Positions 38,579-49,800 are shown, counted from the first letter of the stretch. The stretch is 64,000 nucleotides of DNA from Buchnera aphidicola (Aphis helianthi) (GCF_005083845.1 NZ_CP034894.1:558001-622000); one strand, 5' to 3'. Made by a program: numbers and translations. Notes: generated by a model from the letters alone, not told the origin.

Positions 38579-40302
38579 AACGCTTCATTAATATTTATTT
38601 TGTATAATAACTGTGAAGGAGGTTTTTTAAATACAAACGGGCAAAAATATTCCATTTCTAATAATAATAGAACTCCATCTAAATAATTCCAAGGTTTTTT
38701 TTGTATTAATATATTATCATTAAACCATTTTAAAATTTTTTTAATATTTAATATATCCTTTAAAAAAATAAACGAAAAAAAATCTAACATTAATAAATTA
38801 ATATCTTGCGTTTTTAAAATACAAGGTATTTTGTTAAAGTTAATATATTTTTCTGATAAAATAAAGGAAAATCCAAACTTATAAAGTATTGATTGATTGT
38901 TAAATAAAATTTTATATTGTATCGGATTAATAATAATTTGAAAATTAACTATATAAGATTCAGGTGTAATATTATTTTTAATGTAGTATTCTAATTTGTA
39001 TTGGTCAATAATTTTTCTTGCTACAGGAAATGAAATTAATACAAAATCGTTGAGATAATAAATTAAACCATAATATTTTTTGATAATTATTAATAATTTT
39101 AAAGAACAAAAAAATTGATTTTTTAAAAATTTTCTTGAATAAACATTAATCAGATTATTATTAATCATACTTTTTAAAAAAATATTTTTTTGTTTTTCTA
39201 AAAATTTTTTTCTAATTAACTGAACATAAAACATATCAAAATCTTTAATAAAATATTCATCATTGTTTTGTGGAAGAAAATTATATGTAAACGATTTAAT
39301 TTGATTCTTTGTTAAAATACTTAAAATAGTATTATATATAAGAGAATAAATTTCATTAGGTTTATTAAACCTAACTTGACTTTTAGTAGGATGAATATTA
39401 ACATCTATTTCATAAGTAGGAATATAAATATATAAAATAAATGATCGATTAATCTTAACTCCTGTTAATTTATAATAAGCATTTAAAATCGCCCTATTTA
39501 CTATGCTACTAAAAATAAATCGATTATTAATATAACAATATTGAATATTTTTTAAAGAATTTAAAAAATATGAAGGACGTACTATCCATCCAAACAATTT
39601 AACATCACCAATGTTTTTTTTAACTGTTAATAAAGAATTAACATCAAGTTTTTCAAAAATTTGATTGAGTCGAAAAATTCTTTCATCAAAATTTTTTATT
39701 TTATTATAAAAAATAACTAATTCTTTATCTTTTTTAAATAAAATGTTTAATTCAAAATGAGATAAAGCTACTTTTTTAATAACATCATAAATTTTTAAAA
39801 ATTCTGAATTTTTGTTTTTTAAAAATTTCAGACGAATAGGTATATTATAAAATAAATTTTCTACTATAATAGTAGTGCCAACAGGATGTGCTATAGGGTT
39901 TAATATAGTTTTTTGGTTAAATCCTTCAGAATATATTTTCCATCCAATATTATTATATTTACGACAAGAAACTAATGTTATTCTTGAAACTGATCTAATA
40001 CTTGATAATGCTTCTCCACGAAATCCAAATGTATTAATCGTAGTTAAATCAGAAACAGAAGAAATTTTACTTGTAGCATGAGGCGAAAGTGCAAGTAATA
40101 GTTCATCTTTGTGAATTCCAAAACCATCATCTTTAATAGTAATTGATTTAAAACCATTTTGTTCGATATTAATAATAATATTTTTAGATTTTGCATCAAT
40201 ACTATTTTCTAAGAGTTCTTTAACAACAGAAGCAGGTCTTTCAATTATTTCTCCAGCTGTAATTTGACTAGATACACTAATTGGTAATATACGAATAGGC
40301 AT
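38560..40302 (-). CDS. mutL: DNA mismatch repair protein MutL
   Basis: GHKL ATPase that links MutS to downstream repair steps. The 580 residues (E. coli 615) have the N-terminal ATPase motifs ELLENSIDAKSKNI (motif I, Glu/Asn), DDGFGIHKDEL (II), TFGFRGEALSSI (III) and VGTTIIVENLFYNIPIR (IV), then a strongly drifted central linker and C-terminal dimerisation domain. It has no MutH-type endonuclease motif; dam is also lost from its usual place near aroB. Heads mutL-miaA. Confidence 0.93.
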   Translation of the reverse strand: MPIRILPISVSSQITAGEIIERPASVVKELLENSIDAKSKNIIINIEQNGFKSITIKDDGFGIHKDELLLALSPHATSKISSVSDLTTINTFGFRGEALSSIRSVSRITLVSCRKYNNIGWKIYSEGFNQKTILNPIAHPVGTTIIVENLFYNIPIRLKFLKNKNSEFLKIYDVIKKVALSHFELNILFKKDKELVIFYNKIKNFDERIFRLNQIFEKLDVNSLLTVKKNIGDVKLFGWIVRPSYFLNSLKNIQYCYINNRFIFSSIVNRAILNAYYKLTGVKINRSFILYIYIPTYEIDVNIHPTKSQVRFNKPNEIYSLIYNTILSILTKNQIKSFTYNFLPQNNDEYFIKDFDMFYVQLIRKKFLEKQKNIFLKSMINNNLINVYSRKFLKNQFFCSLKLLIIIKKYYGLIYYLNDFVLISFPVARKIIDQYKLEYYIKNNITPESYIVNFQIIINPIQYKILFNNQSILYKFGFSFILSEKYINFNKIPCILKTQDINLLMLDFFSFIFLKDILNIKKILKWFNDNILIQKKPWNYLDGVLLLLEMEYFCPFVFKKPPSQLLYKININEALCTLKI

Positions 40303-40368
40303 TTTACCTTATTCTCTAATTTATTTAAGAAAAAACATTTAAAAAAAGTAAAATTAATTATATATTTT

Positions 40369-41532
40369 TTAGAAAAATTTTTTTTTAATTGAAATATATT
40401 CAAAAACAATCAAGTTCATTTCATGACTATCTAATGGTAAATTAGAGATTTGAAATAATGCTTCTTTTATTCCTAATATTTTTATTAAATTAAAAATTTT
40501 TATAGATTCTAAATCATTTTTATTTTTATAACATAAAGCTGCTGCAATACCTTTTATTAAATTATGATATGAAAAACTATATTTTTTCGCTATTAATAAA
40601 GGTTTTATTAAACGTTCGTTTTCAGCTAATTTTTGCAATGGATTTCGTGCAATACGTTCAACTTTATCTAATAAAAGGGGATTTTGAAAACGATGTAAAA
40701 TTTGAGTAATATAAGAAAAATGATTTTTTTTGTTGAAACTATATTTTTTAATTAATGTTAATCCGCTTTCTTCCATTGCGCCTTGCACAATATTTTTTAT
40801 ATCATTATCTTTGATACTTTCATAGATAGTTTTATACTTCTTTATCCAACCTAAATAAGCTGTTATAGCATGTCCTGTATTTAATGTAAAAATTTTTCTA
40901 TCTATAAAAGATTTTAAATTATTACTTATTGTCATATCAACAATTTTAGGGATAGTTCCTTTAAATTGTTTTTTATCTACGATCCATTCTCTAAAATTTT
41001 CAGCAGTCAAAGATAAGTTATTTTTTTCAAAAGAAAATATTGATGGAATAATAGTATCAATACTGCAATCTATAAATCCAATATAATTATTAAAATACTC
41101 ATGGTATTTAATAGGAATTATTTTTAAAACAATTCCTTTTAAATAAGAACTTGCTTGAACTTTATTTTCGCAAGCAATAACATTTAATAGATTTGTAGAT
41201 TTTAATTTTATCTTTAATATAATTCCTTGTGCTAAAATTAATGCTATTTTATCTAGGGAAAGAGCTCCAATTGCAGTTGTGATTAAATCAACATTAGATA
41301 CAATATTTAAAATATCAGGATTATTTAATTGAATTGCACGAAAATTATTTATATTAAAAATTTTTTCATATTTATATCCTACTAATTTTACTTTGTATTT
41401 TTTATGATAATTTAAAGAATCTATTATATTTTGATTTATATCAGTAAAAGTAAGATCAAAACCAGATTGTAATATTGCTCTTCCAATAAAACCACGACCA
41501 ATATTTCCAGCACCAAAATGTAAAACTTTCAT
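40369..41532 (-). CDS. mtlD: Mannitol-1-phosphate 5-dehydrogenase
   Basis: Oxidises mannitol-1-phosphate to fructose-6-phosphate with NAD. The 387 residues (E. coli 382) have the N-terminal NAD-binding FGAGNIGRGFIG, DITQ-type DINQNIID, and the TGH with catalytic Lys in LNTGHAITAYLGWIKKYKTI. It follows mtlA by 20 bases: mtlA-mtlD as in E. coli, without mtlR. Downstream Pgi is divided upstream, so the three feed glycolysis. Confidence 0.95.
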   Translation of the reverse strand: MKVLHFGAGNIGRGFIGRAILQSGFDLTFTDINQNIIDSLNYHKKYKVKLVGYKYEKIFNINNFRAIQLNNPDILNIVSNVDLITTAIGALSLDKIALILAQGIILKIKLKSTNLLNVIACENKVQASSYLKGIVLKIIPIKYHEYFNNYIGFIDCSIDTIIPSIFSFEKNNLSLTAENFREWIVDKKQFKGTIPKIVDMTISNNLKSFIDRKIFTLNTGHAITAYLGWIKKYKTIYESIKDNDIKNIVQGAMEESGLTLIKKYSFNKKNHFSYITQILHRFQNPLLLDKVERIARNPLQKLAENERLIKPLLIAKKYSFSYHNLIKGIAAALCYKNKNDLESIKIFNLIKILGIKEALFQISNLPLDSHEMNLIVFEYISIKKKFF

Positions 41533-41552
41533 ATAAAATCCTAATTAAATTT

Positions 41553-43445
41553 TTAAATGTTTAAATATAATAAAACCTCTTTTATATTTTTTGTTTTAGA
41601 TAGTTTATCAATGATTTTTTTATCATCTAATGCATTTGTAATTTTACTAACCACCATAACATGTTCATTATTTTTAGCAGCAATTCCAATTACAAGATAA
41701 GCAATATCATCAATATTATCTCCAAAACGTACACCTTTAGGAAATTGACAGAAAATTATTCCAGTTTTTAAAATAGTATCTTTTGCTTGTATAGTACCAT
41801 GTGGTAACGCAATGTTTTCACCTAACCACGTAGACGTAATTTTTTCTCGTTCTAACATTGAATCAATGTAATCAATTTTAACGTAACCTTGTTCTACTAA
41901 ATATTTTCCAACAATTTTGATCGCTTGCTCTTTATTATCAGCAAATTGATTAAGAAAAATATTTTTTTCACTTAATTGAAATAACTTTTCTAGTTCATTT
42001 GATTTATTAAAATTATTTATTTTAGTTATATTTTCTGTATTATAAAAGTTTTTATTTTGAATTAATTTATTTACTAAAAATTCATAGAAACCATGATCAA
42101 GAAAATTAGTTAAAGATATATGTTTGGCATTAGGAGCGTATTCTTTAGCACGAGGAGTTAAATTTTTATGTGTTATTACAATATCAACATTTTTAGGTAT
42201 AGAATGAATAGAAACATTAAATACAGATATATTTATTAAATTTTTTTTTCTTATTTGTTTTCGAAGAATACTAGCACCTATCGCACTAGATCCCATACCC
42301 GCATCACATGCTACTACAATAGTATTGATATTTTCAAAAAAATCATCTGATTTATTATTGTTATAATTTAATAAATTATCATTAATTGCACTATTATTGG
42401 GGTGAATAGACTTTACATTTTTATTATTAACAAATTTTAATAATATAATAGCTGTTAAAAAAGAAATAATAAAAGAAGAAAAAATAGAAAAAATATTAAT
42501 GAAATATAAATCTTTTTTTGTCATTGCTAGAATAGATATAATAGATCCTGGTGAAACCGCTCCAATTAAACCACCTTGAAAAAAAACAAGCATGAAAATA
42601 CCAGTCATACTTCCTAAAATAAGCGAGAATATTAATTTTGGATTAATTAAAACGTAAGGAAAATAAACTTCATGAACTCCTCCTAAAAATTGAATAATTG
42701 AAGCTCCTCCTGCTGATTTATAATAGTTTCCTTGTCCGAAAAAAAAACATGCAAGCAATACACCTAATCCTGGTCCGGGATTAGATTCTATTAAAAAAAA
42801 TATAGAACTGTTGTTTACTAAAATATCTTGAAGACCTAATGGAGACAAAATTCCATGATTAATTGTATTATTTAAAAAAAATATTTTAGCAGGTTCAATT
42901 ATAATAGCTATGAGTGGTAATAAATTATAATGTACAATAATTTTTAATAAATAACCTATAAAATTTGAAATAAATTCAATACAAGGTCCAATAAATAAAA
43001 ATGAAATAATCGTTAAAAATATTCCAATTATTGCAATAGAAAAATTATTAACTAACATTTCAAAACCATATTTTATTTTATCTTTTACTAGATCATCAAA
43101 ACTTTTAATAGTCCAACCACCTAATGTTCCAGAAACCATCGCTCCTAATAACATAGGTATTTTAGTACTTGCAATCATACCAACAGTAGTAATACTTCCA
43201 ATAATACCACCTCTTTCTCCACCAATTAATCGTCCTCCAGTATATCCAATAAGAATTGGTAAAAGATAAAATATCATAGGTGAAATTAATTCTGCTAAAA
43301 CTTTATTTGGTTGCCATCCTAGAGGTGTAAAAAATGCACTCATAATACCCCAAGCAATAAAAACACTTATATTGGGCATCATTATATTACTTAAAAATTG
43401 ACCAAAATTTTGTATTTTTGATTTAATTAATTTAAACATATTCAT
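41553..43445 (-). CDS. mtlA: PTS system mannitol-specific enzyme IICBA
   Basis: Membrane permease that imports and phosphorylates mannitol, using the phosphate of HPr. The 630 residues (E. coli 637) comprise the IIC membrane domain (about residues 1-335, 6-8 hydrophobic segments with [12 protein letters not shown]), the IIB domain with phosphocysteine in [15 protein letters not shown], and a IIA domain with the phosphohistidine in [12 protein letters not shown]. The N-terminal Met-Asn-Met pair gives two near-equal starts. Mannitol is a known aphid metabolite, so a host sugar source is likely (inference). Confidence 0.95.
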   Translation of the reverse strand: MNMFKLIKSKIQNFGQFLSNIMMPNISVFIAWGIMSAFFTPLGWQPNKVLAELISPMIFYLLPILIGYTGGRLIGGERGGIIGSITTVGMIASTKIPMLLGAMVSGTLGGWTIKSFDDLVKDKIKYGFEMLVNNFSIAIIGIFLTIISFLFIGPCIEFISNFIGYLLKIIVHYNLLPLIAIIIEPAKIFFLNNTINHGILSPLGLQDILVNNSSIFFLIESNPGPGLGVLLACFFFGQGNYYKSAGGASIIQFLGGVHEVYFPYVLINPKLIFSLILGSMTGIFMLVFFQGGLIGAVSPGSIISILAMTKKDLYFINIFSIFSSFIISFLTAIILLKFVNNKNVKSIHPNNSAINDNLLNYNNNKSDDFFENINTIVVACDAGMGSSAIGASILRKQIRKKNLINISVFNVSIHSIPKNVDIVITHKNLTPRAKEYAPNAKHISLTNFLDHGFYEFLVNKLIQNKNFYNTENITKINNFNKSNELEKLFQLSEKNIFLNQFADNKEQAIKIVGKYLVEQGYVKIDYIDSMLEREKITSTWLGENIALPHGTIQAKDTILKTGIIFCQFPKGVRFGDNIDDIAYLVIGIAAKNNEHVMVVSKITNALDDKKIIDKLSKTKNIKEVLLYLNI

Positions 43446-43563
43446 TGCTCATATACTGAAAAATATATTAATTACAAATAATAAAATATTACTTAGTATT
43501 TAATATTAAATCTAATATTTATTATTTAATATTAATTTATAACTAAAAAAATTGATTAAAATT

Positions 43564-45225
43564 TTATTTATAAAAAGAATTATAAAAACTTATTAAACCT
43601 TGTGTAGACGAATCGAAATTTTTATCATTTTCTATATCAAAAAAATTTTTGTAAATATTTTTAGCTAATTTTTTTCCTAATTCTACACCCCATTGATCAA
43701 AACTAAAAATATTTAATAAATGACCTTGTACAAATATTTTATGTTCATATAAAGCAATCAAAACACCTAAATTATAGGGTGTAATTTTTTGTATTAAAAT
43801 AGAATTAGTAGGTTGATTTCCTACACAGTGTGTAAATAAAAAATTTCTATTGATTTCATTTGTAATATTTTTTATATTTTCTTCAAAAAAAGTAAATTTT
43901 TTTACAAAAGATATTTCTGAACTTCCAAAAGCAAGTGCTTGAGTCTGCGCAAGAAAATTAGATATTAATTTTATATGATGATTTCTTAAATTATTATGCG
44001 AAATAATAGGAACAATAAAATCACTTGGAATTAATTTAGTGCCTTGATGCATTAATTGGAAGAATGCATGTTGACCATTAGTTCCTGGTTCTCCCCAAAT
44101 AATAGGTCCTGTTTGATAAGATATTTTTTGACCTCTTTTATCTATTGATTTACCATTAGATTCCATATTAGATTGCTGAAAATAAGCTGAAAACCGATGC
44201 ATATATTGATCATATGGAAATATTGCCTCTGTTTCTGAACCAAAAAAATTAGTATACCAAATACTAATAAGAGCTAATATTATTGGTATGTTTGTTTCAT
44301 ATTCTGAATTATAAAAGTGATTATCCATAGCATGGGCGCCATTTAAAAATTTTTCAAAATTCTTAAATCCGATAGATAAAATAATAGATAATCCTACTGA
44401 AGACCATAATGAAAAACGACCACCGACCCAATTCCAAAATTCAAAAATATTTTTAATATTAATACCAAAATTTAAAGCATTTTTTATGTTAGCGGATAAA
44501 GCAAAAAAATGTTTATCAAGAGTAGAAATTTCTTTGGAATTTTTTAAAAACCATATTTTTGCACTATTGGCATTTGTTATTGTTTCTTCTGTAGTAAAAG
44601 TTTTGGAAGCTATTAAAAAAATTGTTGTCTCAGGATTAATTTTTTTAAAAACTTCAGAAAGATGAGTACCATCTATGTTTGAAACGTAATGTATATTTAA
44701 ATGGTTTTTATATGGACGTAATGCTTCTGTAACCATATACGGACCTAAATCAGAACCTCCGATACCTATATTAACTACATCTGAAATAGATTTTCCAGTA
44801 TAACCTTTCCATTGTCCACTAATTACTAATTCTGAAAAAATTTTCATTTTTTTTAAAACATAATTTACCTTTAACATAACATTACAGTTATTTACAAAAA
44901 TTGGAGAATTTTGTCTGTTTCGTAAAGCAATATGCAGTACAGAACGATTTTCTGTTTCATTTATTTTTTCTCCAGAAAACATTGATCTGATAGCTTTTTT
45001 TACGTTCAGTTCCTTAGCTAAATCTAATAAATATTTTAAAGTATTTTGAGTAATTCGATTTTTTGAAAAATCAACTAATATTTTATTTTCAAAACAAATA
45101 GAAAACTTTTTAAATCTATTAGAATCTAATAAAAAAAGATCTCTTAAATGTACATTTTTTACTATATCAAAATGATTTTTTAAAACATTCCAAGATCTTG
45201 TTTGGATAAGATTAATATTTTTCAC
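43564..45225 (-). CDS. pgi: Glucose-6-phosphate isomerase
   Basis: Interconverts glucose-6-phosphate and fructose-6-phosphate. The 553 residues (E. coli 549) show [11 protein letters not shown], the phosphate-binding [38 protein letters not shown], and the C-terminal [16 protein letters not shown] with the active site Lys and His. Single gene, divergent from orn. Its product is the entry point for mannitol-derived fructose-6-phosphate. Confidence 0.96.
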   Translation of the reverse strand: MKNINLIQTRSWNVLKNHFDIVKNVHLRDLFLLDSNRFKKFSICFENKILVDFSKNRITQNTLKYLLDLAKELNVKKAIRSMFSGEKINETENRSVLHIALRNRQNSPIFVNNCNVMLKVNYVLKKMKIFSELVISGQWKGYTGKSISDVVNIGIGGSDLGPYMVTEALRPYKNHLNIHYVSNIDGTHLSEVFKKINPETTIFLIASKTFTTEETITNANSAKIWFLKNSKEISTLDKHFFALSANIKNALNFGINIKNIFEFWNWVGGRFSLWSSVGLSIILSIGFKNFEKFLNGAHAMDNHFYNSEYETNIPIILALISIWYTNFFGSETEAIFPYDQYMHRFSAYFQQSNMESNGKSIDKRGQKISYQTGPIIWGEPGTNGQHAFFQLMHQGTKLIPSDFIVPIISHNNLRNHHIKLISNFLAQTQALAFGSSEISFVKKFTFFEENIKNITNEINRNFLFTHCVGNQPTNSILIQKITPYNLGVLIALYEHKIFVQGHLLNIFSFDQWGVELGKKLAKNIYKNFFDIENDKNFDSSTQGLISFYNSFYK

Positions 45226-45375
45226 TTAAATAATCTCTTAAATAATTTATAAATATTTAATTATTATACTATAATGTTTAAAGTGTCCAATATCTATTAA
45301 TAACAAAAAATTATTAAAATATTTTAAAAATAAAAAATTGTTATCTAATAAAAAAATAGTCATTAAAAAAAACTT

Positions 45376-45916
45376 ATGAAATTTAATAATAAAAATCTAA
45401 TTTGGATTGATTTAGAAATGACAGGACTAAATCCTACAATTCATCGAATTATTGAAATAGCTACTTTAATTACAGATGCAAAACTAAATATTATTTCAAA
45501 AGGACCAGTTATTGCTATTAATCAACAAGAAAAGCATATGTTATTAATGAATGAGTGGAATAAAACAACTCATAAAAAAAATGGATTAATCGAAAGAGTA
45601 AAAAAAAGCTCTTATAATGAATCTAAAGCTGAATCTAAAACTATATTTTTTTTAAAACAATGGGTTCCTCTAAAAACATCACCAATGTGTGGTAATAGTA
45701 TTTATCAAGATCGAAAATTTTTACATCAGTACATGCCAGATTTAGAAAATTATTTTCATTATCGCTGCATTGATGTTAGTACTATTAAAGAATTGGTATC
45801 TCTTTGGTATCCTAAAATAAAAGGGTTTAAAAAAAAAAAATCATACTGCATTAGAAGATATAACAGAATCAATAATGGAATTACGTTTTTATAAAAAAAT
45901 ATTTTTTAATATCTAA
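45376..45916 (+). CDS. orn: Oligoribonuclease, frame broken by one extra A in an A12 run
   Basis: DEDDh exoribonuclease that degrades 2-5 nucleotide RNAs to mononucleotides; essential in E. coli. The first 151 residues read well: WIDLEMTGL (exo I), [12 protein letters not shown] (exo II) and [16 protein letters not shown]. Then a run of twelve A (45829-45840) puts the frame into a foreign tail ending at 45894. With eleven A the protein continues [19 protein letters not shown], restoring catalytic His-Asp of exo III and a 179-residue length (E. coli 181). The genome-encoded product should be inactive; slippage would be needed. Confidence 0.92.
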
Positions 45917-46044
45917 TTAAATTAAAAATTTTATAAAAATAAATAATAAATATTAAGTAAAAAAAGTTTTTTAAAGTAAAGCTTGATTAATAAGTTTTAT
46001 CTATATAAAATATATAAAATATTTTAAAAAATAGTTTAAACTTT

Positions 46045-46117
46045 GCGGGAATAGCTCAGCTGGTAGAGCACAACCTTGCCAAGGTTGGGGTCGCGAGTTC
46101 GAATCTCGTTTCCCGCT
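46045..46117 (+). tRNA. glyV: tRNA-Gly (GCC)
   Basis: A 73-base tRNA with acceptor stem GCGGGAA/TTCCCGC, D arm AGCTCAGCTGGTAGAGCA, anticodon loop TTGCCAA giving GCC, and T arm GAGTTCGAATCTC. It is nearly identical to the enterobacterial glyVWXY genes. CCA is encoded at 46118-46120, unlike most tRNAs here. Lies between orn and amiB, as glyVXY lies near orn in E. coli. Confidence 0.96.
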
Positions 46118-46162
46118 CCAAAAATTAAAAATAAATATTTGCTAAAAAATTAAGGAAAATTT

Positions 46163-47073
46163 ATGATTTTTTATTGTTCTTATAAATGGATAATATTAGC
46201 TTGTTTATTAGTTAGTTTTCAAGGTAAATTTAAGAAAAATATTGAAAAAAATGTTATTCATAAAACAATATTTGAAAAAAAAATAAAAAATTATCAAAAA
46301 AAAAATAATTTTTTTTTCATAAATTTAAAAAAAATACAATAAAAAAAACAAAAAAAATTACTATATTAATAGATGCAGGGCATGGCGGACAAGATCCAGG
46401 ATCAATTGGACATAACGGACTAAAAGAAAAAGAAGTAACATTAAAAATTGCTATTAATCTAAAAAAATTATTAAATAATAATAAAATGTTTCATGCAGTT
46501 TTAACGCGTAACAATGATTCTTATCTGTCTTTAAAAAAAAGAAAAAACTTGTTAAAAAATCAAAAAACAAGTCTATTACTTTCGATTCATGTAGATTCTT
46601 CAAGACAACAATATGTATCAGGAATATCAATCTGGATTGTTTCAAGTAATCGAATGTATCGTGAAATTAACAATTTCATAAGTGACAAAACAGAAAAAAT
46701 CTATTTTTCTAAAAATATTGAAGATATCTTTAAAAACAATAAAAATGATATGTATTTAAAAAAAACTATTCTCGATTTGCAATTTAACAATTTTCAAACT
46801 ATGGAAATAAACTTATCAAGTTATATATTTCAAGAATTTAAAAAAATTGTAAAAATTAATAAAAAACGACCAAATTATGCTAGCTTAGGAATATTAAGTT
46901 CTATAAATACACCTTCTATTTTAATTGAAACTGGATTTATTACAAATTTCGAAGAAGAAAAAAAATTACGAACAATTTCCTATCAAAAAAAAATTGCTAA
47001 TGCTATTTATATTGCATTAAAAAATTATTTCCAAAACAAATCTATATCTAATGTTTTAAAAAACATTGAATAA
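46163..47073 (+). CDS. amiB: N-acetylmuramoyl-L-alanine amidase AmiB, frameshifted near a T9 run and lacking the AMIN domain
   Basis: Zinc amidase that splits septal peptidoglycan at cell division. It starts at ATG 46163 after a good AAGGAA, with a signal peptide (about residues 1-21). The frame then reaches TAA at 46340, while the catalytic domain reads in the next frame: DAGHGGQDPGSIG (Zn), SIHVDSS and ETGFITN. One extra T in the run at 46309-46317 joins the two into 303 residues. Between the signal and the catalytic domain only ~45 Lys/Asn residues remain, whereas E. coli AmiB has an AMIN targeting domain there. A stop at 46306 excludes an upstream rescue. Confidence 0.88.
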
Positions 47074-47105
47074 GAATAATTAGATTAATTTTTATGTTAA
47101 ATATA

Positions 47106-47140
47106 TTTTAAGCATCAAAATATTATTTAGATGCTTAAAA
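47106..47140. terminator. Bidirectional hairpin between amiB and rpmE
   Basis: TTTTAAGCATC (47106-47116) and GATGCTTAAAA (47130-47140) are perfect complements over 11 bp with a 13-base loop. Convergent genes flank it, so it can end both messages. Confidence 0.7.
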
Positions 47141-47181
47141 TTAAAAATTATTATTTAAAATATAAAATAAAAAAAATAATT

Positions 47182-47400
47182 TTATATCGTTTCTGTTTTA
47201 GTCATTTTAAAACGTTTTTTAAATCTTTCAACACGTCCTCCAGTATCAATAATTCTTTGTTTTCCAGTATAAAATGGATGACATTTTGCACATATATCTA
47301 GATTTAGATTATGATTAACAGTTGAAAAAATTTCAATTTTATTTCCACATGAACAAGTAGCTATTATCTGAGAATAATAAGGATGTATTTTTTTTTTCAT
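47182..47400 (-). CDS. rpmE: 50S ribosomal protein L31
   Basis: Large-subunit protein at the intersubunit bridge. The 72 residues (E. coli 70) include the zinc-binding CSCGNKIE and [13 protein letters not shown] cysteines, so this is the Zn-containing (type A) form. GGAAAT-like ribosome binding sequence precedes the ATG. Divergent from ftsN as in the E. coli rpmE-priA-cytR-ftsN region, with priA and cytR missing. Confidence 0.96.
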   Translation of the reverse strand: MKKKIHPYYSQIIATCSCGNKIEIFSTVNHNLNLDICAKCHPFYTGKQRIIDTGGRVERFKKRFKMTKTETI

Positions 47401-47491
47401 AGAAATTTCCTACATTTATTAAAATATTTATTCTATTATACGACTATTAGTTATTAACTATTATGTTTTTTTAAAAATAAAAAATAAAAAT

Positions 47492-47737
47492 ATGTATAAA
47501 AATCAAAATAAAATTAATTCGATGTATTTTAAAAAAAAGAAAAAAAAAAAAATTAAATTTAATAAATATAATTTATTTATTATCTTAATAGTAATAATTA
47601 TTTTTTTGATTTTTTTTAAAATATTTTCAAAAAATACAAATCAAAAAGTACTTATTCAAAAAAAAGAAAATGAAAATATATTACCTGCTGAACCAAAAGA
47701 AAGATGGAAATACATTAAAAAATTAGAAAATTTATAA
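47492..47737 (+). CDS. ftsN: Miniature cell division protein FtsN
   Basis: FtsN is the late division protein that activates septal synthesis by FtsWI. This 81-residue protein has a Lys-rich cytoplasmic tail (residues 1-28), one membrane helix (about 30-48) and a short periplasmic peptide. The end LPAEPKERWKYIKKLENL aligns with E. coli LPPKPEERWRYIKELES, whose Trp83, Tyr85 and Leu89 form the essential E domain. The linker and SPOR domain (over 200 residues in E. coli) are gone. It stands right before hslVU as in enterobacteria. An A13 run (47540-47552) codes most of the lysines. I infer FtsN from the peptide and synteny; direct proof is lacking. Confidence 0.78.
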   Translation: MYKNQNKINSMYFKKKKKKKIKFNKYNLFIILIVIIIFLIFFKIFSKNTNQKVLIQKKENENILPAEPKERWKYIKKLENL

Positions 47738-47872
47738 AAATAAATACTTTTAAAAAAAAAATATTCAAAGAAATATATTGTTTTAATCGATTAATTATAC
47801 ATAATAAAAAAATTTATATATAAATTTTTATATATTTCAAAATAAAAACGTTATTTTTAAGAGGTTTTTCTT

Positions 47873-48403
47873 GTGACCACAATACTTAGTGTAAGATTAA
47901 AAAATAAAGTAGTAATTGGAGGTGATGGACAAGCAACTTTAGGCAATACTATCATGAAAAGTAATGTCAAAAAAATTAGAACTCTTTATCACGAACAAGT
48001 AATTGCTGGTTTTGCAGGAGGAACTGCAGATGCCTTTACTTTATTTGATATGTTTGAAAAAAAACTATCTATATATCAAGGTCAATTACAACGATCAGCT
48101 ATAGAATTAGCAAAAGATTGGAGATCTGATAAAATGCTTAGAAAATTAGAGGCTCTATTAGCGGTTGCTGATAAAGAGACTTCATTAATTATTACTGGAA
48201 ATGGAGATGTAATACAACCTGAAGATGATTTAATTGCAATTGGATCAGGAGGATCTTATGCTCAATCAGCTGCTCGAGCATTAATAGAAAATACTAATCT
48301 TAGTGCTAAAAAAATCGTAGAGAAATCACTCAATATTGCTGCAAATATTTGTATATACACAAATCATATTTTCACTATAAAAGAACTACTTTCAGAAAAG
48401 TAA
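47873..48403 (+). CDS. hslV: ATP-dependent protease subunit HslV
   Basis: Proteasome-type threonine protease that forms a 12-mer with HslU. The start is a GTG at 47873 (AGAGG upstream) giving [24 protein letters not shown], with the Thr nucleophile directly after the initiator Met, and ATGS-type [14 protein letters not shown]. 176 residues, same as E. coli. Followed by hslU at 12 bases. HslVU is one of the few protein degradation machines kept in this window. Confidence 0.97.
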   Translation: MTTILSVRLKNKVVIGGDGQATLGNTIMKSNVKKIRTLYHEQVIAGFAGGTADAFTLFDMFEKKLSIYQGQLQRSAIELAKDWRSDKMLRKLEALLAVADKETSLIITGNGDVIQPEDDLIAIGSGGSYAQSAARALIENTNLSAKKIVEKSLNIAANICIYTNHIFTIKELLSEK

Positions 48404-48414
48404 GGATTATTTAT

Positions 48415-49746
48415 ATGTCTGAAATGACTCCTCCTCAAATTGTTGCTGAACTTGATAAATTCATTGTTGGTCAAGAAAAAGCAAAAAAAGCGGTATCTAT
48501 TGCATTAAGAAATCGTTGGCGTAGAATGCAATTAAATAACGAACTAAGACAAGAAATTACACCGAAAAATATTTTAATGATTGGTCCAACTGGGGTAGGA
48601 AAAACAGAAATTGCTAGAAGATTAGCAAAATTAGCTCATTCTCCATTTATTAAAGTAGAAGCAACTAAGTTTACTGAAGTAGGATATGTAGGGAAAGAAG
48701 TAGATTCAATTATTCGAGATTTAACAGATGCCGCTATAAAAATGATTCGAATAAAAAATATAGAAAAAAATAAAATTAGAGTTGAAGAAATTGTTGAAGA
48801 AAGAATACTAGATGTTTTAGTTCCAAGGCCTAAAAATAATTGGACAGAAAATGAAAAAAATAAAAGTCTTTCAAATACTCTACAAGTATTTCGTAAAAAA
48901 TTAAGAGAAGGTGTCCTTGATGATAAAGAAATTGAAATTAACTTATTAGCTACTACTATGGGTGTAGAAATTATGGCCCCTCCTGGGATGGAAGAACTAA
49001 CAAGTCAATTACAATCTTTATTTCAAAATTTAGGTGGACATAAAAAAAATACAAGAAGATTAAAAATTAAAGACGCAATTTTATTATTAAAAGAAGAAGA
49101 AGCTGCAAAATTAGTTAATCCAGAAGATATTAAAAAAGAAGCAATTAATGCAGTCGAACAACATGGAATAGTATTTATAGATGAAATTGATAAAATATGC
49201 AAACGAAGTGACGCATCTGGTCCGGACATTTCAAGAGAAGGTGTACAAAGAGATTTACTTCCATTAATTGAAGGTTGTACCGTATCTACAAAATATGGTA
49301 TGGTAAAAACAGATCATATTTTATTTATCACATCTGGCGCTTTTCAAACTTCTACACCTTCCGATTTAATACCTGAATTACAAGGCCGACTTCCAATAAA
49401 AGTAGAATTGCAAGCATTGACAATAAACGATTTTGAAAAAATACTTACTGAACCTACTGCATCAATTACAACACAATATAAAGCACTTATGGAAACAGAA
49501 GGGGTTTATATACATTTTACAAAAGAAGGTATTAGGAATATTGCAGAAGCTGCATGGAAGGTAAATGAATCTATGGAAAATATAGGAGCAAGGAGATTGC
49601 ATACAATATTAGAAAAATTAATGGAAGATATTTCGTTTAATGCTAGCAGTAATAGTGGCAGTAAAATTGAAATAAATTCAGATTATGTTGGGAAACATTT
49701 AGATCAGTTAATATCTAATGAAGATCTTAGTCGTTTTATTTTGTAA
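48415..49746 (+). CDS. hslU: HslU ATPase, unfoldase of the HslUV protease
   Basis: AAA+ unfoldase. The ATG at 48415 gives [19 protein letters not shown], matching E. coli SEMTPREIVSELDKHIIGQ; an open frame extends further upstream but into hslV. Walker A is [13 protein letters not shown], Walker B VFIDEID, sensor 2 [12 protein letters not shown], with the intermediate I domain between. About 443 residues as in E. coli (443). A hairpin terminator follows. Confidence 0.97.
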   Translation: MSEMTPPQIVAELDKFIVGQEKAKKAVSIALRNRWRRMQLNNELRQEITPKNILMIGPTGVGKTEIARRLAKLAHSPFIKVEATKFTEVGYVGKEVDSIIRDLTDAAIKMIRIKNIEKNKIRVEEIVEERILDVLVPRPKNNWTENEKNKSLSNTLQVFRKKLREGVLDDKEIEINLLATTMGVEIMAPPGMEELTSQLQSLFQNLGGHKKNTRRLKIKDAILLLKEEEAAKLVNPEDIKKEAINAVEQHGIVFIDEIDKICKRSDASGPDISREGVQRDLLPLIEGCTVSTKYGMVKTDHILFITSGAFQTSTPSDLIPELQGRLPIKVELQALTINDFEKILTEPTASITTQYKALMETEGVYIHFTKEGIRNIAEAAWKVNESMENIGARRLHTILEKLMEDISFNASSNSGSKIEINSDYVGKHLDQLISNEDLSRFIL

Positions 49747-49753
49747 AATAATA

Positions 49754-49800
49754 AAAATATTTATCCATTAAAATATAATCTAAATGGATGAATATTTTTT
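49754..49800 (+). terminator. Intrinsic terminator after hslU
   Basis: Arms near 49754-49769 and 49783-49796 pair as ATATTTATCCATT with AATGGATGAATAT (12 of 13 bp, one wobble), and a T tract follows. It separates hslU from the ibpA promoter. Confidence 0.7.
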
